Assembly (NCBI GenBank): GCA_015060405.1 | Contig: SUYN01000017.1 | Span: forward strand, 1 to 59,285 | Length of the DNA: 59,285 nt | DNA from: Bacteroidales bacterium | GTDB taxonomy: Bacteria > Bacteroidota > Bacteroidia > Bacteroidales > UBA932 | Direction of reading: 5' to 3' | Part shown: positions 9,031-19,162 of the stretch, piece by piece | How the letters are laid out: every line of letters starts with the position of its first letter | Position numbering within the stretch: the first letter of the stretch is position 1 | Position numbers and translations under genes: made by a program | Notes under the pieces: generated by a model | Databases searched by the model: none | Seen by the model: only the letters and a program-made list of their open reading frames with translations | What the model was told of the DNA's origin: nothing

Positions 9031-10404
9031 ATGAAGAAGTTTTTATTTGTATTTTCAGCAATCGTGACGTTGGCTGCAGGATGCGCAGAGGTCCTGTCGG
9101 AGCCTGAAATAGTATTGGACAAGACAAGCAAGGAGACTGCGGAATTCACGGGAGAGGGCGGTAAGGCATATGTCACCTTCTCATCAGCTCTGGAATGGCA
9201 TGTGGAAGTAAGCGAAGACTGGCTGGAGGTGAATCCTTCCGAAGGAGGTCCCGGCTCGGGACGCATCACGATCCGTGCGGAAAAGAACACGCGCCCCGAA
9301 TCCAGGACAGGTGTAGTCAATATATGTTCAGGCACCCTCAAGTTCCCGATCAACGTGCTGCAGGAGGCCTATGTGGAGACATTCGAACTGCTGGAGACAG
9401 AAAAGGACCTTACATGTATGGGTGGCGAAGTTACTGTCCAGGTCAATGCGGATGTTGACTATGAAGTCGCATTTGACGCAGATTGGATAAGTATTCCCGG
9501 AGTCAAGGCCCCATATGTCCGGACTCATCTCTTCTATGTGGAGCCGAACCCTTTGGATGAGCCGCGTACTGCTGTCATTTCCTTCATATATGGCACGACG
9601 GTCAGGACTTTCACGCTTACTCAAAGAGCTGCAGGCTCGGAAGGGGATGATTGGATGTATGACACCTTCGTGCATCGTTCGCTGGCCATGAGGTTTACTG
9701 CGGACTGGTGCGGCTATTGCCCTATGATGGGCACAGCCTTCAGCTCTGCCGCCTCTCAGATGCGCGGAAGGCTTCTTCTTGTGAGTCTTCATGGCTCGCA
9801 GTCCACCTATGAGTTCGAACATACAAATACCCTTGCAGACAGGTTCCGGGTTTCAGGCTATCCTACCGGAGTAGTCGATGCGAGAGCTTCCATCCCGAAT
9901 TACTCTTCCATCAGTACCACTGCGGGTGTGGCAATGGAAGTGGCCGAAGAGACACAGGCTTCCTATCCTGCGAAGACAGGAATAGCCTGCAGCAGCACCC
10001 TTGAGGGCAATATCCTGAATGCAGATGTGCAGGTCTATGTCAAGGAGCCGGGTTCGTACCGCACTGTAGTCCTTCTGCTGGAGGACGGAATCGTGGGCTA
10101 TCAGAATGGCGGTGGAAATGACTATGTACATAACGATGTGGCCCGTTTTGCCCTGACTTCCGTGTCAGGCGAACCTTTCACCATGACGGAGAGCGGAATC
10201 TGGACCGGTTCATATTCGGCGGAGTTGGATCAGACCTGGAACAAGGACAATCTCCGTCTCCTGATCTACGTCGAAAAGGCCTATGGTGACCAGAAGAAGG
10301 TAAAGAACGTGGAAGGTGCCACCTACAGTAACTTCGGTGACACCTACATCGACAACTGCCGCGCCGTCAGGGCAGGCACCGTCAACGACATCGAGCTGCA
10401 GTAA
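9031..10404 (+). CDS. Lipoprotein with two BACON domains and a thioredoxin-like (Omp28-type) domain
   Basis: I take the ATG at 9031, which gives 457 residues and an immediate signal peptide with lipobox LAAGC (Cys18); an upstream in-frame GTG adds nothing conserved. Residues about 25-112 and 115-200 are two BACON-type immunoglobulin-like domains ([27 protein letters not shown]). Residues from about 210 form a thioredoxin-like domain with the redox motif CGYC at 227-230 in [13 protein letters not shown], as in Omp28-like proteins. BACON domains are linked to glycan or mucin binding in Bacteroidales. A surface redox or peptide-interaction role is possible but not shown. Its 3' end overlaps the convergent GH95 gene by 23 bp. 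Confidence 0.82.
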   Translation: MKKFLFVFSAIVTLAAGCAEVLSEPEIVLDKTSKETAEFTGEGGKAYVTFSSALEWHVEVSEDWLEVNPSEGGPGSGRITIRAEKNTRPESRTGVVNICSGTLKFPINVLQEAYVETFELLETEKDLTCMGGEVTVQVNADVDYEVAFDADWISIPGVKAPYVRTHLFYVEPNPLDEPRTAVISFIYGTTVRTFTLTQRAAGSEGDDWMYDTFVHRSLAMRFTADWCGYCPMMGTAFSSAASQMRGRLLLVSLHGSQSTYEFEHTNTLADRFRVSGYPTGVVDARASIPNYSSISTTAGVAMEVAEETQASYPAKTGIACSSTLEGNILNADVQVYVKEPGSYRTVVLLLEDGIVGYQNGGGNDYVHNDVARFALTSVSGEPFTMTESGIWTGSYSAELDQTWNKDNLRLLIYVEKAYGDQKKVKNVEGATYSNFGDTYIDNCRAVRAGTVNDIELQ

Positions 10405-12817
10405 TCCTGTAGCTCCTGCCTTTGTCTGTCGGGAAGGTCAGCTGGTATGGCTGGGCTGTGTCGGGGTGGTATTCTGAGGTCGAATCCTTTGAGTTGACTT
10501 TCAGCGGGTGGCTGCTGCGTATTGTGCAGAGGTTGCCGTTGAGGGAGGTAATGGTTCCCTCTGTCATCTTTCCCTCTTCCCACTCCAGGCTTACTTCGAA
10601 TCCGCCTCTTGCACGGAATCCCTTGAAATAGCCGTCGGACCATTCTGAAGGGAGGGCCGGCAGCAGGTCTATGCTTCCGCGGTGGGACTGCATGAGCATC
10701 TCTGCGACTCCGCTTGCTCCTCCGAAATTACCGTCGATCTGGAATGGCGGGTGTGCGTCAAGGAGATTAGGATAGGTGCCGCCGCCATGGTGTTCCTTGT
10801 CGTCGACATATTCAAGCAGCATACGGTAGATCCTGTATGCATGGTCTCCGTCCAGAAGCCTTGCCCAGAGGTTCACGCGCCATCCTGTGGACCACCCGGT
10901 CGCCCTGTCGCCGCGCAGCTCGAGCGAGCGTGCAGCTGCGGCCGCCAGCTCCGGTGTGCTTTCCGGTGTGATGTGGCTGCCTGGGAAGAGTCCTATGAGA
11001 TGGGACTGATGACGATGTCTCGGGTCCTGGTCCTCCCAGTCATGATACCATTCCTGAAGATGGCCCTTGCTTCCGATCTGATAAGGATAAAGCCTGCTGC
11101 AGGCCTCTTCCATTTCTTTGCACAGGTCTTCATCGGTTTCAAGCACCCGTGCAGCGGAAATCGTCGCAGCGAGACACTCGCGTATGATGGCCAGGTCTGC
11201 TGTGGTTCCGTAGGCAGTGTCTCCATGATAGCCGTCCGGGGTTATATAGGTATTCTCCGGAGAAGTCGCAGGAGATGTGATCAGATGGCCGTTCCTGTCT
11301 TCTATCAGCCAGTCCATGCAGAACTCCGCTGCTCCCTTGAGTATAGGGTAGGCGTACTCCGCAAGATAGTCCCTGTCCTGTGTGAACTGATAGCGCTCCC
11401 ACAGGTGGGTGCTCAGCCAGGCACCGGCCATAGGCCAGTTAGCCCACTGAGGTTTTCCGTTTACAGGGGTGGACATGGCCCACAGGTCTGTATTGTGACA
11501 GGCACACCATCCGCCGCAGTCGTAGAAGTTTCTGGCCGTGTGCTCTCCGGTCTCCTTGAGGTTCGAGAGAAAGCCCAGGAGAGGGTCATGCAGCTCGGAC
11601 AGATTCAGTACTTCTGCCGGCCAGTAGTTTTCCTCAGTGTTGATGTTGACGGTGTAGTTTGCGCTCCATGGCGGCCAGTAATGATGGTTCCATATTCCCT
11701 GAAGGTTCATAGGGACCCCCTCTGTGCGTGAAGCGGAGATCATAAGGTAGCGTCCGTACTGGAAATACAGAGCCTCAAGGTTTGCGTCCCTTGCGTCTTC
11801 TGATGTCTTTTCTATCGAAGTGGCCTTCAGACGGTCGTCTGTGGGAATCTGAGGAACGTCTTCCTTCTTTCCAAGCTGCACGTCCACCCTGTCAAAAAAG
11901 GCTGAGAAATCATCTGTGTGCCTCTTTCTCAGGGTTTTTGCACTTAACGCTGAGGCCTGTCTGAGGTTCTCTGAAGCTATGGCGAGATAGTCGCGCCCTT
12001 CCTTTACAGGATCCTTGTCAAAGCCGTTGAAGCTGGTCGCTTCGGTGACGATGATCCTTGCATATGATGCATCCTCGATCACGAGGTGGTCGCTCGTGTG
12101 GCTGGCTGTTCCGTCGGTTTCGGCCGTCTGTGCCAGAGCCGCGAAGTGGATTCCGCGCTTAGGGTCATAGGCACCTCCGTCGTAAGGTCCATATCCCTTC
12201 ATGGCCAGAATACCGTTTTCTGCAGCTATTTCATATCTGAGAAGACTCTTCAGCGTCAGAGAACAGTTCAACGCTCCCTTCCTGTCAGCTTCAAGTTCGA
12301 TGACGAGAGCCTTGTCGGGATGTGACACAAAGCAGCTTCGGGTATATGTGGTCCCGCCAGCCTTATATCTTACCCGGGCGATTCCCTTGCTGATGTCGAG
12401 GCTGCGGCTATATTCCTCTGCCGGTCCCTCGTGATTGAAGTATATGCAGAGGTCTGCCATAGGAAGATAGCGCTGTGAGTTCTTGCCCTGCAGTCTCTGC
12501 TGCAGTATGTCGGCCTTCGCATAATCTTCGGCCTCCAGTGCCTTCCGCACAGGCTCCAGGCCTTCTTTTGCAGCAAGGGTGTCCGCATCCACGTCCACCG
12601 GCTCGCCGGACCACAGGGTCAGGTCGTTGAGGTGGATGAGTTCCTCTTCGATTCCTCCGTATATGGTCGCTCCCATCTGGCCGTTGCCAGTCACAAGGGC
12701 TTCGATGAACTCGTCTGCCGGCTCGTCGTACCACATCGTCCATCTCGGATCAGAACTGCTGCAGCCGATGAACAGAAGGGCAGATGACAATATGATAAGG
12801 TGTCTGATGCTTTTCAT
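10382..12817 (-). CDS. GH95 alpha-L-fucosidase, lipoprotein
   Basis: This 811-residue protein has a lipoprotein signal (FIGCS, Cys19) and the complete GH95 architecture: N-terminal beta-sandwich domain starting [18 protein letters not shown], (alpha/alpha)6 barrel and C-terminal beta domain. The asparagines that activate water in this family are at 391 and 393 ([13 protein letters not shown]), and the general acid is Glu521 in [13 protein letters not shown]95 enzymes mainly cleave alpha-1,2-linked L-fucose (some alpha-L-galactose) from host glycans or plant polymers. It lies 6 bp downstream of the esterase gene on the same strand, so the two form an operon. Confidence 0.9.
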   Translation of the reverse strand: MKSIRHLIILSSALLFIGCSSSDPRWTMWYDEPADEFIEALVTGNGQMGATIYGGIEEELIHLNDLTLWSGEPVDVDADTLAAKEGLEPVRKALEAEDYAKADILQQRLQGKNSQRYLPMADLCIYFNHEGPAEEYSRSLDISKGIARVRYKAGGTTYTRSCFVSHPDKALVIELEADRKGALNCSLTLKSLLRYEIAAENGILAMKGYGPYDGGAYDPKRGIHFAALAQTAETDGTASHTSDHLVIEDASYARIIVTEATSFNGFDKDPVKEGRDYLAIASENLRQASALSAKTLRKRHTDDFSAFFDRVDVQLGKKEDVPQIPTDDRLKATSIEKTSEDARDANLEALYFQYGRYLMISASRTEGVPMNLQGIWNHHYWPPWSANYTVNINTEENYWPAEVLNLSELHDPLLGFLSNLKETGEHTARNFYDCGGWCACHNTDLWAMSTPVNGKPQWANWPMAGAWLSTHLWERYQFTQDRDYLAEYAYPILKGAAEFCMDWLIEDRNGHLITSPATSPENTYITPDGYHGDTAYGTTADLAIIRECLAATISAARVLETDEDLCKEMEEACSRLYPYQIGSKGHLQEWYHDWEDQDPRHRHQSHLIGLFPGSHITPESTPELAAAAARSLELRGDRATGWSTGWRVNLWARLLDGDHAYRIYRMLLEYVDDKEHHGGGTYPNLLDAHPPFQIDGNFGGASGVAEMLMQSHRGSIDLLPALPSEWSDGYFKGFRARGGFEVSLEWEEGKMTEGTITSLNGNLCTIRSSHPLKVNSKDSTSEYHPDTAQPYQLTFPTDKGRSYRITAARCR

Positions 12818-12823
12818 GACTCA

Positions 12824-13717
12824 TCAAGGTTTGAGATAGATACTGAAGAATCTCCATATTTCCCTGCAGGTGTCAAGGTCTTTCAGCGCCCATGAGTGTT
12901 TTCCTCCGATGACCTCATACAGGCGGACCTCCGTTGCAGGACCTCCCTCCCATGCAGGCTCTCCTCCAAGGTATCTGTGAAGGATCACCTTGTTTCTTAT
13001 CAACGGCAGTTCCACGGTTTCCTCGTGGGTGCATCTGGCCTGTGCAGCCCAATAGCTGACCGCCAGCGGGACAGCTATATATTCTCCCCATCCGTTCTCG
13101 TTGTCAGGGTCGCCCTCCCAGAGGGAAGTCTTGTCCGCAGTTCCGTGGACTTCCATCAGCGGAACTGGTTTTCTGGCCTTGTATTTCCTGTATGACCATT
13201 CCATCGAAAGTCCGGCAACCGGAGCGAAGGCGGCGAATACATCCGGCTTCAGGTATGCAAGCAGGTAGCACATCTCTCCTCCGTTTGACATTCCTGTACA
13301 GAATGTGTTCTCCCTGCTCAACCCGTATTCCTTCTGGAGATGCCTTGCAAGCGAGCATATGAAGTCCACATCATCGGTCTTCACCCCTTCCTGCGAAGGA
13401 TAACCTACTATCCACCCGGTCTTGCCCTTGGTGTCCACCTCTCCCTGAGGATAGCAGAGGGCAAAGCCGTTCTCCCTTGCCACTTCTATCATCTCAGGCC
13501 TGTAGCCTTCCGCCTTGCCGCCGTAGCCGTGCAGTACGAAGACGAGAGGGGAGCCCGGAGCAAGTTCATCCGGAATATAGAGGTGATAAGTCCTGTCCAT
13601 GCCTCCATGCCTGAAGTGGAATTCCTCAGTGCCTTGTGCATTTGCCGATAATGATAAAAATAAAGCGCAGACCAGTGTCAAGGTCGCGCAAAAGATGTTT
13701 TTTCTGCAGATTGTCAT
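12824..13717 (-). CDS. Secreted polyhydroxybutyrate-depolymerase-like / CE1-like esterase
   Basis: This alpha/beta hydrolase has a signal peptide ending SLSANAQ. I prefer the Met at 13717 (297 residues) because it gives a clean signal peptide and because a TATATTTG promoter box sits only just upstream of the earlier Met at 13738. The oxyanion region is LHGYGG (62-67), the nucleophile is Ser144 in GMSNGG, an Asp follows in HGTADKTS, and the His is in GGKHSWA. The family (LpqC/feruloyl esterase-like) releases ester groups from polysaccharides or short polyesters. Next to a fucosidase, removal of acyl groups from glycans is the more likely job. Confidence 0.8.
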   Translation of the reverse strand: MTICRKNIFCATLTLVCALFLSLSANAQGTEEFHFRHGGMDRTYHLYIPDELAPGSPLVFVLHGYGGKAEGYRPEMIEVARENGFALCYPQGEVDTKGKTGWIVGYPSQEGVKTDDVDFICSLARHLQKEYGLSRENTFCTGMSNGGEMCYLLAYLKPDVFAAFAPVAGLSMEWSYRKYKARKPVPLMEVHGTADKTSLWEGDPDNENGWGEYIAVPLAVSYWAAQARCTHEETVELPLIRNKVILHRYLGGEPAWEGGPATEVRLYEVIGGKHSWALKDLDTCREIWRFFSIYLKP

Positions 13718-13740
13718 GTTGACCAAATTTCGGAACATTG

Positions 13741-13748
13741 CAAATATA
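13741..13748 (-). promoter_or_regulatory. Probable -7 box of the esterase/GH95 operon
   Basis: On the minus strand this reads TATATTTG, an exact match to the Bacteroidota -7 consensus TAnnTTTG. No convincing -33 TTTG is found 19-21 bp upstream. Its position favours the downstream start (13717) for the esterase. Confidence 0.45.
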
Positions 13749-13833
13749 ATAAAAAAGTCCGGTCATTGGACAGGTGAAATTGAAATTATTAAATATAAAT
13801 GCCTGACTGCTTAAAATTTCATCTTTTAAGGTC

Positions 13834-13863
13834 TTGTTTTTTACGAAAAACTAAATAAATTTG
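13834..13863 (+). promoter_or_regulatory. Promoter of hppA
   Basis: A -33 TTG at 13834-13836 is followed after exactly 19 bp by TAAATTTG at 13856-13863, an exact -7 match for the primary sigma factor of Bacteroidota. The start codon of hppA is 62 bp downstream. Confidence 0.75.
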
Positions 13864-13925
13864 TCTTGCTAACGATGAGTTTTCATCAGGTTGCACACAT
13901 ACGACACACATAAAACAATAACAAA

Positions 13926-16115
13926 ATGAATAATCTATTCTATCTTGTACCGGCAGCGGCAGTCCTCGCACTGCTGTTCGCCTACATCTTCTTCCGTCAG
14001 ATGATGAAGGAGAGCGAAGGTACCGTGACAATGAAACAGATTGCACAGTATGTAAGAGAAGGAGCTATGGCTTATCTGAAGCAGCAGTACAAAGTCGTGA
14101 TCATCGTCTTTATCATACTGGCTGCTCTTTTTGCAGTATTGGCCTTCCTCGGAGTCCAGAACAGCTGGGTTCCTTTCGCCTTCCTCACCGGAGGTTTCTT
14201 CTCAGGACTTGCAGGCTTCGTGGGCATGAAGACCGCGACTTATGCTTCTGCAAGAACAGCAAATGCTGCACAGAGATCTCTCAATTCAGGCCTTAAGGTC
14301 GCTTTCCGAAGCGGTGCCGTGATGGGTCTCACAGTCGTTGGTCTCGGACTTCTTGACATCGCCCTCTGGTGGATCATCCTCAATGCATTCGTCGACATCG
14401 AAGGCACACAGAAGCTCGTATTCATCACCACAACCATGCTTACATTCGGTATGGGTGCTTCGACTCAGGCTCTCTTCGCGCGTGTGGGAGGAGGTATCTA
14501 CACCAAGGCTGCCGATGTCGGAGCTGACCTCGTGGGTAAGGTAGAGGCAGGAATTCCTGAGGACGATCCTCGTAACCCTGCTACAATTGCTGATAACGTG
14601 GGTGACAACGTAGGTGACGTGGCCGGTATGGGTGCTGACCTTTATGAGTCTTACTGCGGTTCAATCCTTGCCACCATGGCGCTCGGAGCTGCAGCGTTCA
14701 GCGGAATCGGCGTGGATGCACAGATGAAGGCCATTCTTGCACCTATGATCATCGCCTCCATCGGTGTTGCGCTTTCTATTCTCGGTATATATGTGGTACG
14801 CACAAAGGAGGGCGCCGGAATGGATGACCTCCTCAAGTCTCTCGGACGCGGAACCAACCTCAGTTCGGTACTTATCGCCGTGGCAACATTCGGAATCATG
14901 TATCTTCTTGGAATGGACAACTGGTGGCAGCTTTCACTCTCAGTGGTTACAGGTCTCGTGGCTGGTGTGATCATCGGCCAGGCTACCGAGTACTATACAT
15001 CCCATTCATACCGTCCTACTCAGAAGCTCGCGGAGTCAGCTGAGACAGGCCCTGCAACAGTCATCATCTCCGGAGTGGGCCTCGGCATGCTTTCGACAGC
15101 CATCCCTGTGATCACCATAGCAGTTGCAATCCTTCTCGCATATCTTTGCGCCAATGGTTTCGACCTTTCATTCTCGGCAGAAAGCCTCTCTACAGGACTT
15201 TACGGTATCGGTATCGCCGCTGTCGGAATGCTCTCGACTCTCGGAATCACTCTCGCGACTGACGCATACGGCCCTATCGCCGACAATGCCGGCGGTAACG
15301 CCCAGATGAGCGAACTCGACCCAGAGGTACGCAAGCGTACAGACGTCCTCGACGCTCTCGGAAACACGACAGCGGCGACAGGAAAGGGGTTTGCAATCGG
15401 TTCCGCAGCCCTTACAGGACTTGCTCTCCTTGCTTCGTATATTGAAGAAATCAAGATCGGTCTCACTCATCTCGGAAAACAGATCGTCGACGTTGCAGGC
15501 AACACAATCGACGCGGCACAGGCTACTATTCCTGACATCATGGCATTCTACCATGTCGACCTTATGAACCCTGTTGTTCTCGTGGGTGTGTTCATCGGTG
15601 CGATGATGTCATTCCTCTTCTGCGGTCTCACAATGAATGCGGTAGGTCGTGCAGCTCAGAGCATGGTTACCGAGGTACGCCGTCAGTTCCGCGAGATCAA
15701 GGGCATCCTTACCAAGGAAGCTACTCCTGACTATGCACGTTGCGTGGAGATCTCGACAAAGGGCGCTCAGCGTGAAATGCTTCTTCCTTCACTCATCGCG
15801 ATCATCGTTCCTATTCTCGTAGGTCTCATCCTCGGTCCTGCAGGTGTGATGGGTCTGCTCATAGGAGGTCTCGGCTCAGGCTTCGTGCTTGCAGTCTTCA
15901 TGTCCAACTCAGGTGGAGCATGGGACAATGCCAAGAAGTACGTTGAGGAAGGCCATCTCGGAGGAAAGAATTCAGAGGCTCACAAGGCGACAGTGACAGG
16001 TGACACGGTAGGCGACCCGTTCAAGGACACGTCAGGACCGTCACTCAACATCCTCATCAAGCTCATGAGCATGGTGTCCATCGTTATGGCTATGCTTACC
16101 GTAGCAATCCACTAA
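13926..16115 (+). CDS. hppA: Membrane-bound, K+-dependent ion-translocating pyrophosphatase
   Basis: This 729-residue protein has about 16 hydrophobic segments and the pyrophosphate-binding acidic motifs of M-PPases (GADLVGKVEAGIPEDDPRNP, NVGDNVGDVAGMGADLYES). It hydrolyses PPi and pumps H+ or Na+ across the inner membrane. The GNTTAATGKG segment has Ala where K+-independent enzymes have Lys, which marks the K+-dependent class. In this phylum that class includes Na+ and dual Na+/H+ pumps, so I cannot decide the ion. Start and length are normal. The heparinase-like gene follows after only 5 bp. Confidence 0.95.
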   Translation: MNNLFYLVPAAAVLALLFAYIFFRQMMKESEGTVTMKQIAQYVREGAMAYLKQQYKVVIIVFIILAALFAVLAFLGVQNSWVPFAFLTGGFFSGLAGFVGMKTATYASARTANAAQRSLNSGLKVAFRSGAVMGLTVVGLGLLDIALWWIILNAFVDIEGTQKLVFITTTMLTFGMGASTQALFARVGGGIYTKAADVGADLVGKVEAGIPEDDPRNPATIADNVGDNVGDVAGMGADLYESYCGSILATMALGAAAFSGIGVDAQMKAILAPMIIASIGVALSILGIYVVRTKEGAGMDDLLKSLGRGTNLSSVLIAVATFGIMYLLGMDNWWQLSLSVVTGLVAGVIIGQATEYYTSHSYRPTQKLAESAETGPATVIISGVGLGMLSTAIPVITIAVAILLAYLCANGFDLSFSAESLSTGLYGIGIAAVGMLSTLGITLATDAYGPIADNAGGNAQMSELDPEVRKRTDVLDALGNTTAATGKGFAIGSAALTGLALLASYIEEIKIGLTHLGKQIVDVAGNTIDAAQATIPDIMAFYHVDLMNPVVLVGVFIGAMMSFLFCGLTMNAVGRAAQSMVTEVRRQFREIKGILTKEATPDYARCVEISTKGAQREMLLPSLIAIIVPILVGLILGPAGVMGLLIGGLGSGFVLAVFMSNSGGAWDNAKKYVEEGHLGGKNSEAHKATVTGDTVGDPFKDTSGPSLNILIKLMSMVSIVMAMLTVAIH

Positions 16116-16120
16116 GCATC

Positions 16121-17956
16121 TTGAAAAAGTTTTTGATCTGCATACTATGTCTTGTTTCTCCTGTGCTTTCCGCACAGGAGAAATTTGATGTAGCAGACCA
16201 TCCTCGTCTTCTCCTGAAGGCCGGCGAAGAGGTGAGGATTGCAGAAATGACAGGCAGGGATGCATCCATGATGCGTGTCCACAATGCCATCGTCTCCGAG
16301 TGCGACAAGATGCTGGATCTGCCGCCGGTAGAGCGTGTCGTAAAGGGCAGAAGACTGCTGCATACGTCGAGGGAGGCGTTGAGACGCATATTCTGGCTTT
16401 CATATTCCTACAGGATGACCGGCAAAGAGGCTTATGCCGACCGTGCCATAGATGAAATGCTCGCGGTAAGCGCATTCACAGACTGGAATCCGTCTCATTT
16501 CCTCGACGTGGGGGAGATGGTGATGGCGGTGGCCATAGGTTATGACTGGCTTTATGACCGGATGACTGAAGCACAGCGCCATGCAGTGTCACAGGCAATC
16601 CTGGAAAAGGGCTTTGTTCCGGCGGATGACGAGGATTATGCCGGATTCTATAACCTGGACAACAACTGGAACCAAGTGTGCTGCGGAGGCCTTTTATATG
16701 GAGCCTTGGCTACATATGAAGACAGACCGGAACTTTCTGCAGAACTGATTGATGTATATGTGAAGTCAGTCCCTTTCGCACTCGGCTGTTATGCCCCTGA
16801 CGGCGGCTATCCCGAGGGTTTCCATTACTGGGGCTACGGCACTTCGTTCCAGGTGATGATGATTGCAGCGTTGGAGTCGGCCTTGGGAACGGACAAGGGC
16901 CTGTGTTCATATCCGGGTTTCCTTGAATCTTCTGCCTTCGTGCAGTTCATGACCGCACCGAGCGGCATTTCGTATAATTTCTCGGACGCCATCCCGTATG
17001 CTCCATGCAATCCGATGATGTTCTGGTTTGCCTCGAAGAACGGGGACATGTCGAGGGTGTGGCTTGAGAAACAGAATATAGACAGGCTTTCAGACGATTT
17101 CATGGGCAATGTCAACCGCCTCTTTTCGGAGTACCGCCTGCTGCCTTCGTTGCTGATATTCTGCTCAAAGGTCGATATGGATTCCATTGTCCCTCCAAAG
17201 GAGAACTCACGTTTCTTCAACGGCAAGACTCCGGTCTATGTCTACCGTGAGGGATGGGAAAGCCCTGACGATGCCTATCTGGGCGTGAAGGGAGGCTCTC
17301 CTGCGACATCTCATTCTCATCTTGATGCCGGTTCGTTTGTATATGAATACGACGGTGTACGCTGGTCTGTCGAACTCGGAATGCAGGACTATCACTCTCT
17401 CGAGAGTGTCGGAGTAAAGCTCTGGGACGGTCATCAGGGTGGTCAGAGATGGGAAGTCTTCCGCCTGGACAATGTGTCACATTCCACATTGACAATCAAT
17501 GGGGAACATCATCTTGTGAAGAGCTTCGTGCCTGTGGTGGAGACATGGAACGAAAGGGGACGCAAGGGAGCGAGGCTCGACATGTCGAGCGCCTTCGGTC
17601 CGTCAGTCTCCTCAGCCGAAAGGTCAGTGTGGCTGGACAGGAAGAATCACCTGCATGTTGAAGATCTGGTCAGAGCCTCATCCGAAGATGTTGAGGTGCA
17701 GTGGGTGATGACTACCTCTGCTGACGCAGAAATCATCTCAGAAAATCAGATACTGCTTGAGCAGGATGGCCGTAGGATGGTTCTGGATGTGCATGACAAA
17801 GGTCTCAAGGATCTTCAGATGCATATATGGTCCAACGAGCCGCGCCATGACTATGACGCCCCTAACCCCGGCACCTGCCGCGTCGGCTTCACCATGAGGC
17901 TGCCTGCAGAAAGTCAGGCCTCCCTGAAAGTCAGCCTGTCGCCGGCTTCCAGATGA
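16121..17956 (+). CDS. Secreted heparinase II/III-like protein (probable polysaccharide lyase family), TTG start
   Basis: This 611-residue protein starts with TTG. No in-frame ATG lies near, and the TTG gives a perfect signal peptide (KKFLICILCLVSPVLSAQ). The mature protein has an alpha/alpha toroid region (RRIFWLSYSYRMTGKEAYADRA, GYDWLYDRM, NNWNQVCCGG) and a C-terminal beta-sandwich of the heparinase II/III type (SHSHLDAGSFVYEYDGVRW). The latter holds the conserved histidine and aspartate region. Where many lyases have a histidine in the NNH segment, this one has NNWNQ, so the substrate, and even lyase activity, are uncertain. It follows hppA by 5 bp. GH88, which acts on lyase products, lies convergently 33 bp downstream. 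Confidence 0.78.
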   Translation: MKKFLICILCLVSPVLSAQEKFDVADHPRLLLKAGEEVRIAEMTGRDASMMRVHNAIVSECDKMLDLPPVERVVKGRRLLHTSREALRRIFWLSYSYRMTGKEAYADRAIDEMLAVSAFTDWNPSHFLDVGEMVMAVAIGYDWLYDRMTEAQRHAVSQAILEKGFVPADDEDYAGFYNLDNNWNQVCCGGLLYGALATYEDRPELSAELIDVYVKSVPFALGCYAPDGGYPEGFHYWGYGTSFQVMMIAALESALGTDKGLCSYPGFLESSAFVQFMTAPSGISYNFSDAIPYAPCNPMMFWFASKNGDMSRVWLEKQNIDRLSDDFMGNVNRLFSEYRLLPSLLIFCSKVDMDSIVPPKENSRFFNGKTPVYVYREGWESPDDAYLGVKGGSPATSHSHLDAGSFVYEYDGVRWSVELGMQDYHSLESVGVKLWDGHQGGQRWEVFRLDNVSHSTLTINGEHHLVKSFVPVVETWNERGRKGARLDMSSAFGPSVSSAERSVWLDRKNHLHVEDLVRASSEDVEVQWVMTTSADAEIISENQILLEQDGRRMVLDVHDKGLKDLQMHIWSNEPRHDYDAPNPGTCRVGFTMRLPAESQASLKVSLSPASR

Positions 17957-17989
17957 CGGCTCTGCTTCGGGATGACATGATCCCTATCT

Positions 17990-19162
17990 TCAGATCAGTT
18001 TCGAATGTCTGACAAGGGCTTCCAGGAAATAATAGTCTGCGTAGGTGAGGGGTACGTCTATTTCGGTACCTCCAGGGAGGTTGCCTGTACTGTGCTTGAG
18101 AATGAAGCATCCGTTGGTTCCCGGCTCGGCGAGGTACTCGTCTGAGGCGAGTGTGCGGATCTGCTTCCGGGCTGTGGCCAGGAAGTCTCGTGACAGACGC
18201 CTGTCTTCTGTCAGGGTGCTCAGCTCCACGAATGCAGATGCCATTATGGCTCCTGCCGAGGCGTCGCGTAGCGCTTCCGGGATGTCAGGGTCATCAAAGT
18301 CCCAGTATGGGATGCCGTCCTCCGGAAGTCTTTCCGTCAGCATCCGTCCTATATTTTCGGCTGCTTCCAGAAATTCCGGAAGTGAAGTCTCGCGATACAT
18401 CATGGTGTAGCCGTATAGAGCCCAGGCCTGGCCACGGGCCCATGCGGACTCGTGCGCATATCCCTGGACGGTCTCCCTGTATCTCACCTGCCCGTTGCTG
18501 ACGTCGTAATCGAGAAGATGCCAGCTGGTCCAGTCTTCCCGGAAATGGTTCTTCAATGTGGTCTGGGCGTGCTGTACGGCAATAGCCTTGAGGGAGTCCA
18601 CGCCGCACATCCTGTGGGCGTTTGTCAGCAGCTCGAGATTCATCATGTTATCAATTATTACCGGGTAGCGCCAGTCATTTCGGAGGAAATCCCAGCTCCT
18701 TATGACTCCGGCTCCGGGGTTGAATCTCCAGCAGAGCCTGTGTGCGCAGTCTATGATCTGCTGCCTGTATTTTTCATCACCGGTGACTCGCAAGGCATTG
18801 CCATAGCTGCAGTTGATCTGGAAGCCTATGTCGTGGTCGGTGTGCTGCCTTCTCAAAGGCTCCAGACGTATTGTGTGCCTGTCTGCAAGCTCCCTTATGG
18901 CTTCATCGGCCGTGTACTCGTAGATGTACCAGAGCGAACCCGGATAAAATCCGCTGCACCACCATCCTATGTCGCTGGTTTCCAGGTTTCCTTCCTCATC
19001 CGTACACTTTGGGCATCTGCCCTCATCCAGGCATGCATCCATGGCAGTGTACTGGATGGAAGCGAGTTCGAACACCCTCCCGGTTATGGCACTGATGCTT
19101 TCCTGCCTGCTGCAGGAGATAGAAGCGGCAGCAATGGCTGCAAGCAAGATGATGATTCTCAT
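17990..19162 (-). CDS. GH88 unsaturated glucuronyl hydrolase, lipoprotein
   Basis: This 390-residue protein has a lipobox (SISC, Cys17) and the GH88 (alpha/alpha)6 barrel. The two aspartates of the family active site are Asp111 (HTDHDIGF) and Asp171 ([12 protein letters not shown]). [21 protein letters not shown] is split here as the GFYPG substrate loop at 71-75, and [10 protein letters not shown] lies further on. It hydrates and opens the unsaturated uronic acid left at the non-reducing end by polysaccharide lyases. Its ATG overlaps the stop of the GH94 gene (ATGA), so translation is probably coupled. Confidence 0.9.
   Translation of the reverse strand: MRIIILLAAIAAASISCSRQESISAITGRVFELASIQYTAMDACLDEGRCPKCTDEEGNLETSDIGWWCSGFYPGSLWYIYEYTADEAIRELADRHTIRLEPLRRQHTDHDIGFQINCSYGNALRVTGDEKYRQQIIDCAHRLCWRFNPGAGVIRSWDFLRNDWRYPVIIDNMMNLELLTNAHRMCGVDSLKAIAVQHAQTTLKNHFREDWTSWHLLDYDVSNGQVRYRETVQGYAHESAWARGQAWALYGYTMMYRETSLPEFLEAAENIGRMLTERLPEDGIPYWDFDDPDIPEALRDASAGAIMASAFVELSTLTEDRRLSRDFLATARKQIRTLASDEYLAEPGTNGCFILKHSTGNLPGGTEIDVPLTYADYYFLEALVRHSKLI

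Noticed and set aside
8255..9127. 290-codon minus-strand frame opposite the first lipoprotein
   Set aside because: It crosses the junction of two real genes on the other strand, has no recognisable domain, and starts inside the next gene.
10682..11731. 349-codon plus-strand frame opposite the GH95 gene
   Set aside because: It lies wholly inside a well-conserved GH95 enzyme and shows no recognisable domain; it is a product of high-GC third positions.
6827..13738. A classical polysaccharide utilisation locus
   Set aside because: No SusC/SusD pair or hybrid sensor/ECF regulator is present among the glycan genes of the window; the hydrolases are spread over separate transcripts.
17969..17984. 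Small hairpin GGGAT/ATCCC between the heparinase-like and GH88 genes as a terminator
   Set aside because: A 5-bp stem with no T-run is too weak to support a call.
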